From SURF-13 sp038924245 (lineage in GTDB: Bacteria; Pseudomonadota; Gammaproteobacteria; SURF-13), in the NCBI GenBank assembly GCA_038924245.1, contig JBCKVB010000054.1, forward strand, positions 1 to 6,258: 6,258 bases of DNA, given 5' to 3'. A program made the translations under genes and the position numbers. How positions within the stretch are numbered: the first letter of the stretch is position 1; each line of letters begins with the position of its first letter. The notes beneath the pieces are model-generated. The model did not search any database and had not been told where the DNA came from. It saw nothing but the letters and a program-made list of their open reading frames with translations. Shown here in pieces: positions 1 through 5,368 of the stretch.

Positions 1-1
1 A

Positions 2-319
2 GCCGGCTCCGCAGGCGGCCACGAGCTGTTGCTGAGACGCAGGCTGGGACTGTTGCAGGAAATAAACAGCCAATGGAATCCGCGCCTGGGTGTCGATCAG
101 GTGATCGGCGAAAACCTGAACCGTTTGTGCGCTTTCTTCCGGGGAAGCTCATGCATTCTTGTGCTCAGCAGGCCTGCTTCCCCGCAAAACCATATCATGT
201 ATAGCGCCGCGCGCCAAAGACCCTGGCAGTCGATGGACTCCAGGGAGATCAGCGAAAATTCCGCCCGGGAACTGAGCCTGCCGGAGGCCGTGGGGGCCGA
301 GGATGAAAGCATGGGGTAA
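2..319 (+). CDS. Partial, C-terminally truncated GAF-type sensor protein
   Basis: The frame is open from base 2, so the true start lies left of the window; the first ATG inside it (29) is probably internal. The residues LLQEINSQWNPRLGVDQVIG followed by a hydrophobic CILVLS stretch resemble the start of a GAF sensor domain as found in a group of proteobacterial sensor histidine kinases. In such kinases a completed GAF fold, a phosphoacceptor His helix and an ATPase domain follow. Here the frame stops at 319 after a polar tail (GAEDESMG), only about 85 residues past the recognisable motif, and I could not find the continuation in another frame between 320 and 478. I infer a truncated, probably decayed kinase gene. 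A short stand-alone sensor fragment is the alternative. The family assignment is from memory of the motif and is moderately secure. Confidence 0.5.
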   Translation, partial: AGSAGGHELLLRRRLGLLQEINSQWNPRLGVDQVIGENLNRLCAFFRGSSCILVLSRPASPQNHIMYSAARQRPWQSMDSREISENSARELSLPEAVGAEDESMG

Positions 320-405
320 GCAGATGTAGATACCGTAAACGGGGGAGTTCAGTTCCGGCAGGATTTCAACCTTCTGTCCGGTTCAGTTTCAGGGTGAAGG
401 TCGGG

Positions 406-433
406 TTGCGTTTTTACCTGATTACCTTATTAT
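406..433 (+). promoter_or_regulatory. Candidate sigma70 promoter for the 114-aa gene
   Basis: TTGCGT (406-411) and TATTAT (428-433) are separated by 16 bp in an AT-rich pocket of an otherwise GC-rich stretch. The -10 matches consensus at 5 of 6 positions, the -35 at only 3 of 6. Transcription would start near 440, leaving a leader of about 40 nt. Assigned by eye only. The perfect TTGACA at 463-468 is too close to the ATG to serve this gene. Confidence 0.35.
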
Positions 434-478
434 TAACGTATCGTTTCTTCGAAAAACTATCATTGACAAGGCTCGCAC

Positions 479-823
479 ATGCCCTATGTTCAGCGTGATT
501 CGTCCGGAAGAGTGACGGCGCTCTTTAATGAGCGTCCCGCCGAGGATGCGGAGTTCCTGTTGCCCACGCATCCCGATGTTTTCCTTTTCCTGAATTCAGG
601 GGTCGAAGGTTCAGTAGACGGGGATCAATTGCTGCTGGCCAGTCTTGACAGCAAGATGGTACGGGTTCTGGATGACCTGTTAGACCTTCTCATCGAGAAA
701 CAGGTGATCTTGTTTACCGATTTGCCGGTCGAGGCCCGTCAGAAAATTCTTGCGAGAAAGGGAGTTCGCGGACACCTTCAGAATTTGTCCATCCTGGTCG
801 AAGAATCAGACGAGACCCTATAA
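479..823 (+). CDS. Small conserved protein of unknown function (114 aa)
   Basis: A soluble, acidic protein without signal peptide or membrane segment. It opens with MPYVQRDSSGRVTALF, which I recognise as the signature of a family of roughly 100-residue proteins in Pseudomonas and other beta/gammaproteobacteria. Database entries often call them 'tryptophan synthase subunit beta-like', but nothing here resembles TrpB: there is no PLP-lysine motif and the length is far too short. The middle and C-terminal parts (KMVRVLDDLLDLLIEKQVILFTDLP, then EARQKILARKGVRG) look like amphipathic helices. The ATG at 479 is preceded by a weak AAGG (468-471) with 7 bp spacing. The starting motif supports this start. 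The gene converges on the tRNA-Ser gene, with 25 bp between its stop and the encoded CCA. Function unknown. Confidence 0.85.
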   Translation: MPYVQRDSSGRVTALFNERPAEDAEFLLPTHPDVFLFLNSGVEGSVDGDQLLLASLDSKMVRVLDDLLDLLIEKQVILFTDLPVEARQKILARKGVRGHLQNLSILVEESDETL

Positions 824-848
824 TGGGTGTTTCCTCAGTTTGCTGAGT

Positions 849-936
849 TGGCGGAGAGGGAGGGATTCGAACCCCCGGTGGGTTGCCCCACAACGGTTTT
901 CAAGACCGCCGCTTTAAGCCGCTCAGCCACCTCTCC
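849..936 (-). tRNA. tRNA-Ser (anticodon UGA), CCA encoded
   Basis: On the minus strand the acceptor 5' strand GGAGAGG (936-930) pairs perfectly with CCTCTCC (859-853), followed by discriminator G and a genomically encoded CCA (851-849). The anticodon arm has stem GCGGU/ACCGU and loop CUUGAAA, giving anticodon UGA, which reads UCA and other UCN serine codons. A long variable arm (GTGGG-GCAA-CCCAC), diagnostic of class II tRNAs such as Ser and Leu, and a T arm with TTCGAAT are present. The gene is complete. Directly upstream of its 5' end lies the truncated IS4-type element, so the promoter context may have been altered. No convincing intrinsic terminator follows the 3' end. Confidence 0.97.
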
Positions 937-946
937 GGAGACTGGC

Positions 947-952
947 AGGATA
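947..952 (-). promoter_or_regulatory. Candidate -10 box of tRNA-Ser
   Basis: TATCCT on the minus strand lies about 10 bp upstream of the mature tRNA 5' end, a sensible place for a tRNA -10 hexamer. The position expected for the -35 (about 970-975) reads CCTCTG, which is not a consensus. This is also where recognisable transposase sequence begins. The original -35 and upstream element may therefore have been replaced. Low certainty. Confidence 0.3.
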
Positions 953-968
953 CCGAAAACCGCCTGCT

Positions 969-1830
969 GCAGAGGGTGGCTGCCGACAAGACGAAATTGT
1001 TGGTCAGGAACACCAGCGTCTTGCCGGTGTTGGGGTCTTTGAAGCGGATACGACGCAGATGCTCGGGGTAGTCCTTGCGGCTTGTGGCGCCGGTGAGCGC
1101 GACGGTTTGGTCGCAGATGATGCCTGTACTGCGATCTACCGGAACCGAATAGACGCGGCGCAGCCGAGTGTTGGATTTGGTGCGAGTGACAAAGAAGGCT
1201 TGCGCCTGATGCAACACGTAAAGTCGAGAAAAGTCCAGATAGCCACGATCCATGACGTAGATCGCTCCGGCCTCCAGTACCAGCACATCGAGCACATTCA
1301 CATCGCCCAACTTGCCGTCGGAGATGTGGATGAAGCTGGGGATGTTGCCGTGCAGATCGAGCAACGTGTGCATCTTCACTGCCGACTTGGTGCTACGAAA
1401 CAAAGCCCAAGGAAAGAGCGACAGGCACAGGTCGATAGTCGTCGAATCCAGCGCGTAGGTTGTGTTCTCCAGATCGATGCCAAAACTGTCACCGATGTAG
1501 AGCTTCCGGGCTTGGACGATCAGGTGCTGGGCGAACTCCTCATGGATGCGCCAGTCCCGCGACTCGTTGGCATCGGCCAGCGTGGTACGCTTGATCTCTT
1601 GGCGGAATCCCATGTGATTAAAGCTTGGACGACTGCGCCGAGAGGCAGACCTCGATGTCGCGCAAACTTTCGCGATAGGTCAGTTGCGCGAAGGCCATCA
1701 CGCGGAACTGATCGGCGCAGGTGAGCGACTTCACGTAACGGTCGCCGTCGCAGCGATCGACAATTCGGTGGAATGTCTTCCAGGGCAGGAAGTCCATGAG
1801 TTGAGCAAACAGCGTTTTGCCAAGATACAT
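969..1830 (-). pseudogene. IS4-family transposase, frameshifted and truncated
   Basis: Two frames form one broken gene. The N-terminal 70 codons run from ATG 1830 (MYLGKTLFAQLMDFLPWKTF) to a TAA at 1618-1620. The rest continues in the next frame from 1613 (MGFRQEIKRTTLADANES). The distance between the two methionines is 217 bp, one more than 72 codons, so a single inserted A at about 1618/1619 explains the break; without it the junction reads SKL-Y-H-MGF. The second part carries the DDE-type motifs LDSTTID (D56 of that part) and VMDRGYLDF (D122). It ends its similarity near TNNFVL, before the Y-R-E-K region that supplies the catalytic Glu. The frame then runs on into the tRNA gene to a stop at 900, which is not transposase sequence. 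The product would be inactive. An SD (GGAGG, 1840-1836) lies 5 bp before the ATG. Confidence 0.9.
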
Positions 1831-1835
1831 CGAAG

Positions 1836-1858
1836 CCTCCGGTGGAACAAAAACCGGA
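1836..1858 (-). promoter_or_regulatory. Hairpin overlapping the transposase ribosome site
   Basis: On the minus strand TCCGGT (1858-1853) and ACCGGA (1843-1838) form a 6-bp stem with a 9-nt loop. The Shine-Dalgarno GGAGG (1840-1836) starts inside the second arm. Such leader hairpins in IS elements are known to limit translation from read-through transcripts entering from outside. Whether this one does so is inferred from position only. Confidence 0.4.
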
Positions 1859-2167
1859 AGACTGCCAGATCAACCACTGGCCGTTCAAGTCGGGGACACA
1901 CTTTATCGCCCTGGAAGCCCCGTCAGTCATGGCTTTCAGCGATTTGATCATTCATTTAACCGGACAGCAGTGATATTTTGAGTATATAGGGACTCAACTT
2001 GCAAGCGCAAGAGGCGCTGACAGAGGCGCTGCTATGTGGTACGGCAAGGATCTATTGAGCAGACGTAGGTCAGGCTGCGAAGCTGCCTGACAATCCCTCT
2101 TAGTCATGTTATTTCTGCGCGAGGCCTAAATGATGACACTAGTTATGATGTGGATTTGGCGGTGCGC
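1859..2167. other. Gene-free stretch between the IS transposase and the rubredoxin fragment
   Basis: I find no coding region with recognisable protein similarity here. From 1859 to about 1960 it is probably the outer non-coding part of the IS. After about 1970 there is an AT-rich patch (1975-1990), a small hairpin (CTTGC-AAGC-GCAAG, 1998-2011), a 10-bp direct repeat AGAGGCGCTG (2010-2019 and 2022-2031), and the larger palindrome listed separately at 2065-2091. The rest is featureless by eye. Confidence 0.6.
2065..2091 (+). repeat. REP-like palindrome preceded by GTAG
   Basis: GTCAGGC (2069-2075) and GCCTGAC (2085-2091) form a perfect 7-bp stem around the 9-nt loop TGCGAAGCT. The tetranucleotide GTAG sits immediately 5' (2065-2068). 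A GTAG-type tetranucleotide beside an imperfect palindrome is the known layout of REP sequences mobilised by REP-associated tyrosine transposases (TnpA-REP). No such transposase is in the window. Family membership would need more copies in the genome. Confidence 0.5.
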
Positions 2168-2263
2168 TTACACCTCGATCATTTCAAAGTCGTCTTTACT
2201 CGCCCCGCAGTCCGGACAGGTCCAGTTCGGCGGCAGGTCGTCCCATTTGGTTCCCGGTGCGAT
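2168..2263 (-). pseudogene. 3' fragment of a rubredoxin gene
   Basis: Reading leftward from 2263, the frame gives IAPGTKWDDLPPNW, TCPDCGASKDDF and EMIEV, then TAA at 2168-2170. This matches the C-terminal half of rubredoxin: the APGT-W-D-P-W turn and the second iron-binding CPxCG knuckle (C at 2216-2218 and 2207-2209). The first CxxCG knuckle and the start codon are missing. Upstream of 2264 the frame runs through unrelated sequence (RAIFRDGKK) to a TGA at 2297-2299. A complete rubredoxin of about 50-60 residues carries one FeS4 centre and transfers electrons; this fragment has only two of the four cysteine ligands and no evident start, so it cannot be functional. The remaining bases are well conserved, suggesting recent damage. 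Confidence 0.85.
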
Positions 2264-2340
2264 ACGGGCAATAAATCTGTCCCCTTTTTTCGCTGGTCAT
2301 TTGCCCCAATGCGGTGCGCGGGTTCCGGGCTTGTCCAACA
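2264..2340. other. Probable mobile-element-derived junction sequence
   Basis: This stretch replaces the 5' half of the rubredoxin gene. It carries ATAAATCTGTCCCCTTTTTT (2271-2290), i.e. GGGGACAGATTTAT on the other strand. From memory, this recurs next to transposases in many proteobacterial genomes and probably marks the end of a mobile element. No coding sequence is recognisable, and the identity rests on one motif only. Confidence 0.35.
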
Positions 2341-2343
2341 ACC

Positions 2344-2382
2344 GGTTCAGATTGTGGTTCGCTTCGCTCTCACAATCTAACC
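2344..2382 (-). terminator. Strong hairpin after the signalling operon; weak terminator or REP-like element
   Basis: GGTT plus AGATTGTG (2344-2356, with one bulged C at 2348) pairs with CACAATCT plus AACC (2371-2382), a 12-bp stem around a 14-nt loop. It lies 15 bp beyond the stop of the 795-aa gene, where a terminator would be expected. However, the minus strand continues with GGTTGTTGG rather than a U-run, so it is not a classic intrinsic terminator. The loop contains GCGAAGC (minus strand), as does the palindrome at 2065-2091, so both may belong to one REP-like family. The hairpin is clear; its role is uncertain. Confidence 0.4.
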
Positions 2383-2397
2383 TTGTTCGTCAGGCAC

Positions 2398-4785
2398 TCA
2401 TTTCACTTGACCTTTACTAAGCAGTACCTCGAATTCCTTGGCGGGCACTGGCTTGCTGAAGAAGTAACCTTGCATTTCGTCACAATGATGCAGGCGCAGA
2501 AAGGTTTCCTGCTCCTGGGTTTCGACTCCCTCTGCGATCACTCTGAGCCCCAAGTCGTGTGCCATGGAGATGATGGTCTTGGTGATTGCCGCGTCGTTCG
2601 GGTCGGTGCTGAGGTCACGCACAAATGACTGATCTATTTTGAGGGAATCGATCGGAAAGCGTTTGAGATAGCTCAAGCTGGAATAGCCGGTGCCGAAGTC
2701 GTCAATCGAAAATTTTACCCCGATCGCCTTGAGCCGGGTGAGCGTGGCGATGGTCGCCTCCACATTCTGCATCATCATGCTCTCGGTCAGCTCCAGCTCG
2801 AGATAGACTGCGTCGAGTCCGGTTTCTTGCAGGATACGGGTCACTAACTCGACCAGATCCTGCTGCCTGAACTGGCGCGCCGAAAGGTTGACCGCGACGC
2901 ACACCGGCTTGAGTCCGGCCGCTTGCCACGCCTTGTTCTGCGCGCAGGCGGTGCGCAGCACCCATGCGCCGAGAGGCACGATCAGGCCGGAGTCCTCTGC
3001 CACCGGAATAAACCTGCCCGGGGGAATCAAGCCTTGTTTGGGGTGCTGCCAACGCACCAGCGCTTCCATGCCGGTGATCTCGCCGCTGTGTAGATCCACC
3101 CGTGCTTGGTAATGGAGCAGGAACTCCTGCCGCTTGAGCGCGTTGCGCAGATTGTTTTCCAGCGTGAGTCGCTGCAGCGCTTTGGCATTCATCTCGGCGC
3201 TACAGAACTGGGCGTTGTTGCGCCCCTGATCCTTGGCACGGTACAGGGCGGCATCGGCGTTCTTCAGCAGGGTTTCGGCGTCCTCGCCGTCCTTGGGGTA
3301 GGACGCTATGCCAATGCTGCAGGTGACGAACAGCTCGTGGCTATCAATGGTGAATGGCTCGATACCAAGCTTGAGGATTTTCTGCGTCACCACCGAGGCA
3401 TCCTCTTCCGACGCCACATTGTCCAGGATCACCACGAACTCGTCGCCGCCCAGGCGCGCCACGGTGTCGCCCTCGCGTAAGCTGCCGGTAAGCCGGGTGG
3501 CAAGTTGTTTCAGCAACTGATCGCCGGTATGGTGGCCGAGACTGTCGTTGATAGTCTTGAAATCGTCCAGGTCAATGAGCAGCACCGCCAGCATGCTCTC
3601 GTGGCGGTTCGCGTAGGTCAGTGCCTGGTCGAGCCGATCCTGAAACAGGGTGCGGCTGGGAAGTCCGGTCAGGACATCGTAATAGGCCAGGTAGTTGAGC
3701 CGCGACTCCTTCTCGATGTACTCGAGCGCGAACGAGATGCCCCCGGCGATCTCGGTGAGCAGCCTCATTTCTTCCGCGTCGAAAAAATCCTTCTCCGACG
3801 CGTAGAGCAGGAGCAGACCCGCCATCTTGCCCCCCATATGCAGCGGGAACACGACCAGCGAACGATAACCGCGCTGCAATGCCGCCTCGCGCCAGCGTGC
3901 CATGAGTGGGTCGGCGCCGATGTCGTTGCAGACCACAGGCGCTTTTTCACGCAGTGCTCGCGCCACCAACGGGAAACTGTCCGGCACGTCGTCCTGGGCG
4001 GTCAGCCGTATCTGATCCAGATACCCTTCCTCGAAACCCGCCTTGGCCACCGGTGTCACATCCTCCCCGTTGGGATCCAGCAATCCGATCCAGGCCGTTC
4101 TGAACTGGCCATGCTCCACCGCGATATGGCAGGCTTCGGTGAGCAGTTCCTGCCGGTCATGGATGCGGACAATGGTCGCGTTGATACCGCTCAAGACCGC
4201 ATAGATGCGGTTGAGGCGCTTGACTTTCTCTTCCGCGCGTTTGCGCTCGGCGATCTCCTCGGTCAGCGCAGCGGTGCGCTGCGCCACCAGGCTTTCCAGG
4301 TGTTCGTTGTGGAGCAGTACCTGGCGTTGAAGGTCAAAAAGGTTGACGAACACCTGTACCTTGGCACGCAGGATCTCGGGAATGATCGGCGCGTAGATGT
4401 AATCCACCGCGCCCAGCGTGTAGCCACTGATGCGCTCGGCATCCGAGTATGCCCCGGCGGTGACGAAGATGATCGGCGTGTGCGCCGAACGCGGGCGGCT
4501 GCGGATCAGCGTGGCGGTCTCGAAGCCGCCCATCGTCGGCATGTTGACGTCGAGCAGGATCACGGCGAAATCCCGCTTGAGGAGCTGGCGCAGGGCCTGC
4601 TCGCCCGAGTTTGCCGTCACGATCTCCAGCCCCATGCCCGAGACGATGGCGCCCAGCGCCACCAGCTTGGACGGCGTGTCGTCCACAATCAGCACGCCGC
4701 CGCGATCGCCCACCGGCTTCACGCTGAGCTGGGTCGTGTCGTCGGCGCGCAGCGCCGGAATCTCGATCTTGGGGTTATCCATCAT
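2398..4785 (-). CDS. Response regulator with REC, GAF, GGDEF and EAL domains (c-di-GMP turnover)
   Basis: A cytoplasmic 795-aa protein with no membrane segment. Domains in order: receiver (about 30-147; acidic D35/D36, phosphoacceptor D79 in LLDVNMP, T109), a coiled-coil linker (about 150-192), a GAF sensor domain (about 205-355), GGDEF (about 362-525) and EAL (about 535-790). The diguanylate cyclase motif is an exact GGDEF (446-450), with an RxxD inhibitory site (R437-D440) at the usual distance. The phosphodiesterase residues are all seen: E574 in EAL, N633, E665, D695/D696 in DDFGTG, K716, E752 and Q772. Both opposing activities are therefore possible, and phosphorylation or GAF ligands probably set the balance. 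Oddity: the receiver has VDYIYAP, with Ala132 where the conserved switch Lys normally sits. The gene is last in the cheR-cheB operon. Two ATGs are adjacent (4785 and 4782), and the second is better placed for the ribosome site. Confidence 0.95.
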   Translation of the reverse strand: MMDNPKIEIPALRADDTTQLSVKPVGDRGGVLIVDDTPSKLVALGAIVSGMGLEIVTANSGEQALRQLLKRDFAVILLDVNMPTMGGFETATLIRSRPRSAHTPIIFVTAGAYSDAERISGYTLGAVDYIYAPIIPEILRAKVQVFVNLFDLQRQVLLHNEHLESLVAQRTAALTEEIAERKRAEEKVKRLNRIYAVLSGINATIVRIHDRQELLTEACHIAVEHGQFRTAWIGLLDPNGEDVTPVAKAGFEEGYLDQIRLTAQDDVPDSFPLVARALREKAPVVCNDIGADPLMARWREAALQRGYRSLVVFPLHMGGKMAGLLLLYASEKDFFDAEEMRLLTEIAGGISFALEYIEKESRLNYLAYYDVLTGLPSRTLFQDRLDQALTYANRHESMLAVLLIDLDDFKTINDSLGHHTGDQLLKQLATRLTGSLREGDTVARLGGDEFVVILDNVASEEDASVVTQKILKLGIEPFTIDSHELFVTCSIGIASYPKDGEDAETLLKNADAALYRAKDQGRNNAQFCSAEMNAKALQRLTLENNLRNALKRQEFLLHYQARVDLHSGEITGMEALVRWQHPKQGLIPPGRFIPVAEDSGLIVPLGAWVLRTACAQNKAWQAAGLKPVCVAVNLSARQFRQQDLVELVTRILQETGLDAVYLELELTESMMMQNVEATIATLTRLKAIGVKFSIDDFGTGYSSLSYLKRFPIDSLKIDQSFVRDLSTDPNDAAITKTIISMAHDLGLRVIAEGVETQEQETFLRLHHCDEMQGYFFSKPVPAKEFEVLLSKGQVK

Positions 4786-4788
4786 TCG

Positions 4789-4795
4789 CCTCCCT
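4789..4795 (-). promoter_or_regulatory. Ribosome binding site AGGGAGG deciding the start of the 795-aa gene
   Basis: On the minus strand AGGGAGG (4795-4789) lies inside the 19-bp gap after cheB. It is 3 bp from the first ATG (4785) and 6 bp from the second (4782). The second ATG has the more usual spacing, so translation may start there, giving 794 residues. Confidence 0.6.
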
Positions 4796-4804
4796 GTTCG
4801 CGGC

Positions 4805-5368
4805 TCATTTTAGACCCAATTCGATAAGATGAGGCCCGATTTCTTCCAGCTTGAGCACGGTCGCGTTCACCGTCGCACGGGCTGCGGCGTCCGGCATCCC
4901 GGCGGCGTCTGCGGTCGCCGCCGACTCGATCAGCGCCAGGCCGCCGTGACGCTGAATCGCCGCCAGCCCGAGCGCGCCGTCGCTGAGTGTGCCGGTCAGC
5001 ACCACGCCGATCGCGCGCGAACCCATGGCCTCGGCCGCGCTCTCGAACAGGACGTCGATGGACGGCCGCGCATAACACACCGGGGCTTCCGTCGACAGGG
5101 CGTAGTGATCGGCTTCCACCAGCAGGTGGTAGTTGGGCGGCGTCAGGGTGACGGTGCCCGGCTCGATGGCATCCTTGTCACAGGCCGTGCGCACCCGCAG
5201 GGCGCAGCCGTCTTGCAGCGCGAATTGCAGCTCATCGCCGGCATCATTGCTGCGGTGCTGCACGATCGCCAGCGGCAGGCGGAAGTTGGCGGGCAGCGCG
5301 GACAGTATGGCCTTCAGGGCCCGCAGACCCCCGAGCGAAGCGCCGATCACCACGATGCCGTATTTCAT
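4805..5368 (-). CDS. cheB: Stand-alone CheB-type protein-glutamate methylesterase
   Basis: 187 residues covering only the CheB catalytic domain, without the N-terminal receiver of classical CheB. Catalytic triad candidates are visible: S11 in GASLGG, H38 in IVQHRSN and D130 in LTGTLSDGALGL. Other family marks are the TPPNYHLLVE loop (77-85), PSIDVLF (102-108) and GMPDAA (157-162). The family removes methyl groups from glutamyl residues of chemoreceptors or deamidates glutamines. With no receiver, activity would not be controlled by CheA phosphorylation of the same chain. The start ATG overlaps the cheR stop as ATGA, indicating translational coupling; the stop is 19 bp before the c-di-GMP regulator gene. 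No chemoreceptor or CheA is in the window, so the substrate is unknown and may not be a flagellar chemotaxis receptor. Confidence 0.93.
   Translation of the reverse strand: MKYGIVVIGASLGGLRALKAILSALPANFRLPLAIVQHRSNDAGDELQFALQDGCALRVRTACDKDAIEPGTVTLTPPNYHLLVEADHYALSTEAPVCYARPSIDVLFESAAEAMGSRAIGVVLTGTLSDGALGLAAIQRHGGLALIESAATADAAGMPDAAARATVNATVLKLEEIGPHLIELGLK

Larger units (their letters stand above)
968..1960 (-). mobile_element. Remnant of an IS4-family insertion sequence
   Basis: The stretch holds one recognisable IS4-type transposase read leftward, plus its leader. The end beside the tRNA is missing: protein similarity fades at about 967-989, before the C-terminal third of the transposase. 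The terminal inverted repeat on that side is therefore gone, so the two ends cannot be matched and no target duplication can be recognised. The outer limit on the other side is uncertain. Sequence up to about 1900-1980 could belong to the element, and 1960 is an estimate. With a frameshifted and truncated transposase and only one end, the element cannot move itself. Confidence 0.75.

Noticed and set aside
819..824. Perfect TATAAT over the stop codon of the 114-aa gene
   Set aside because: No -35 at a suitable distance, and it would transcribe antisense into the tRNA gene; probably coincidence.
834..847. CTCAG-TTTG-CTGAG hairpin between the 114-aa gene and tRNA-Ser as a bidirectional terminator
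   Set aside because: Only a 5-bp stem and no T-run on either side; too weak to call.
849..870. tRNA-Ser 3' end as an attachment site of a genomic island
   Set aside because: No second copy of the tRNA 3' end and no integrase gene are visible in the window; the IS sits at the 5' side instead.
1059..1724. A 221-codon plus-strand frame opposite the transposase
   Set aside because: Antisense shadow of the transposase, whose DDE motifs are clear on the other strand.
1520..1951. A 143-codon minus-strand frame starting MIKSLKAMTDG
   Set aside because: It crosses the IS leader and transposase start in another frame. The transposase frame from 1830 has a good ribosome site and recognisable protein, and this one shows no similarity.
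1998..2031. Short hairpin and 10-bp direct repeat as a target-site duplication of the IS
   Set aside because: The two repeat copies are 12 bp apart, both on one side of the element, and the other IS end is deleted, so no duplication can be shown.
3505..4827. A 440-codon open frame on the plus strand opposite the regulator gene
   Set aside because: It is the antisense shadow of the REC-GAF-GGDEF-EAL gene. Its translation is rich in Arg, His, Gln and Val with no known domain, while the minus-strand protein has complete motifs throughout.
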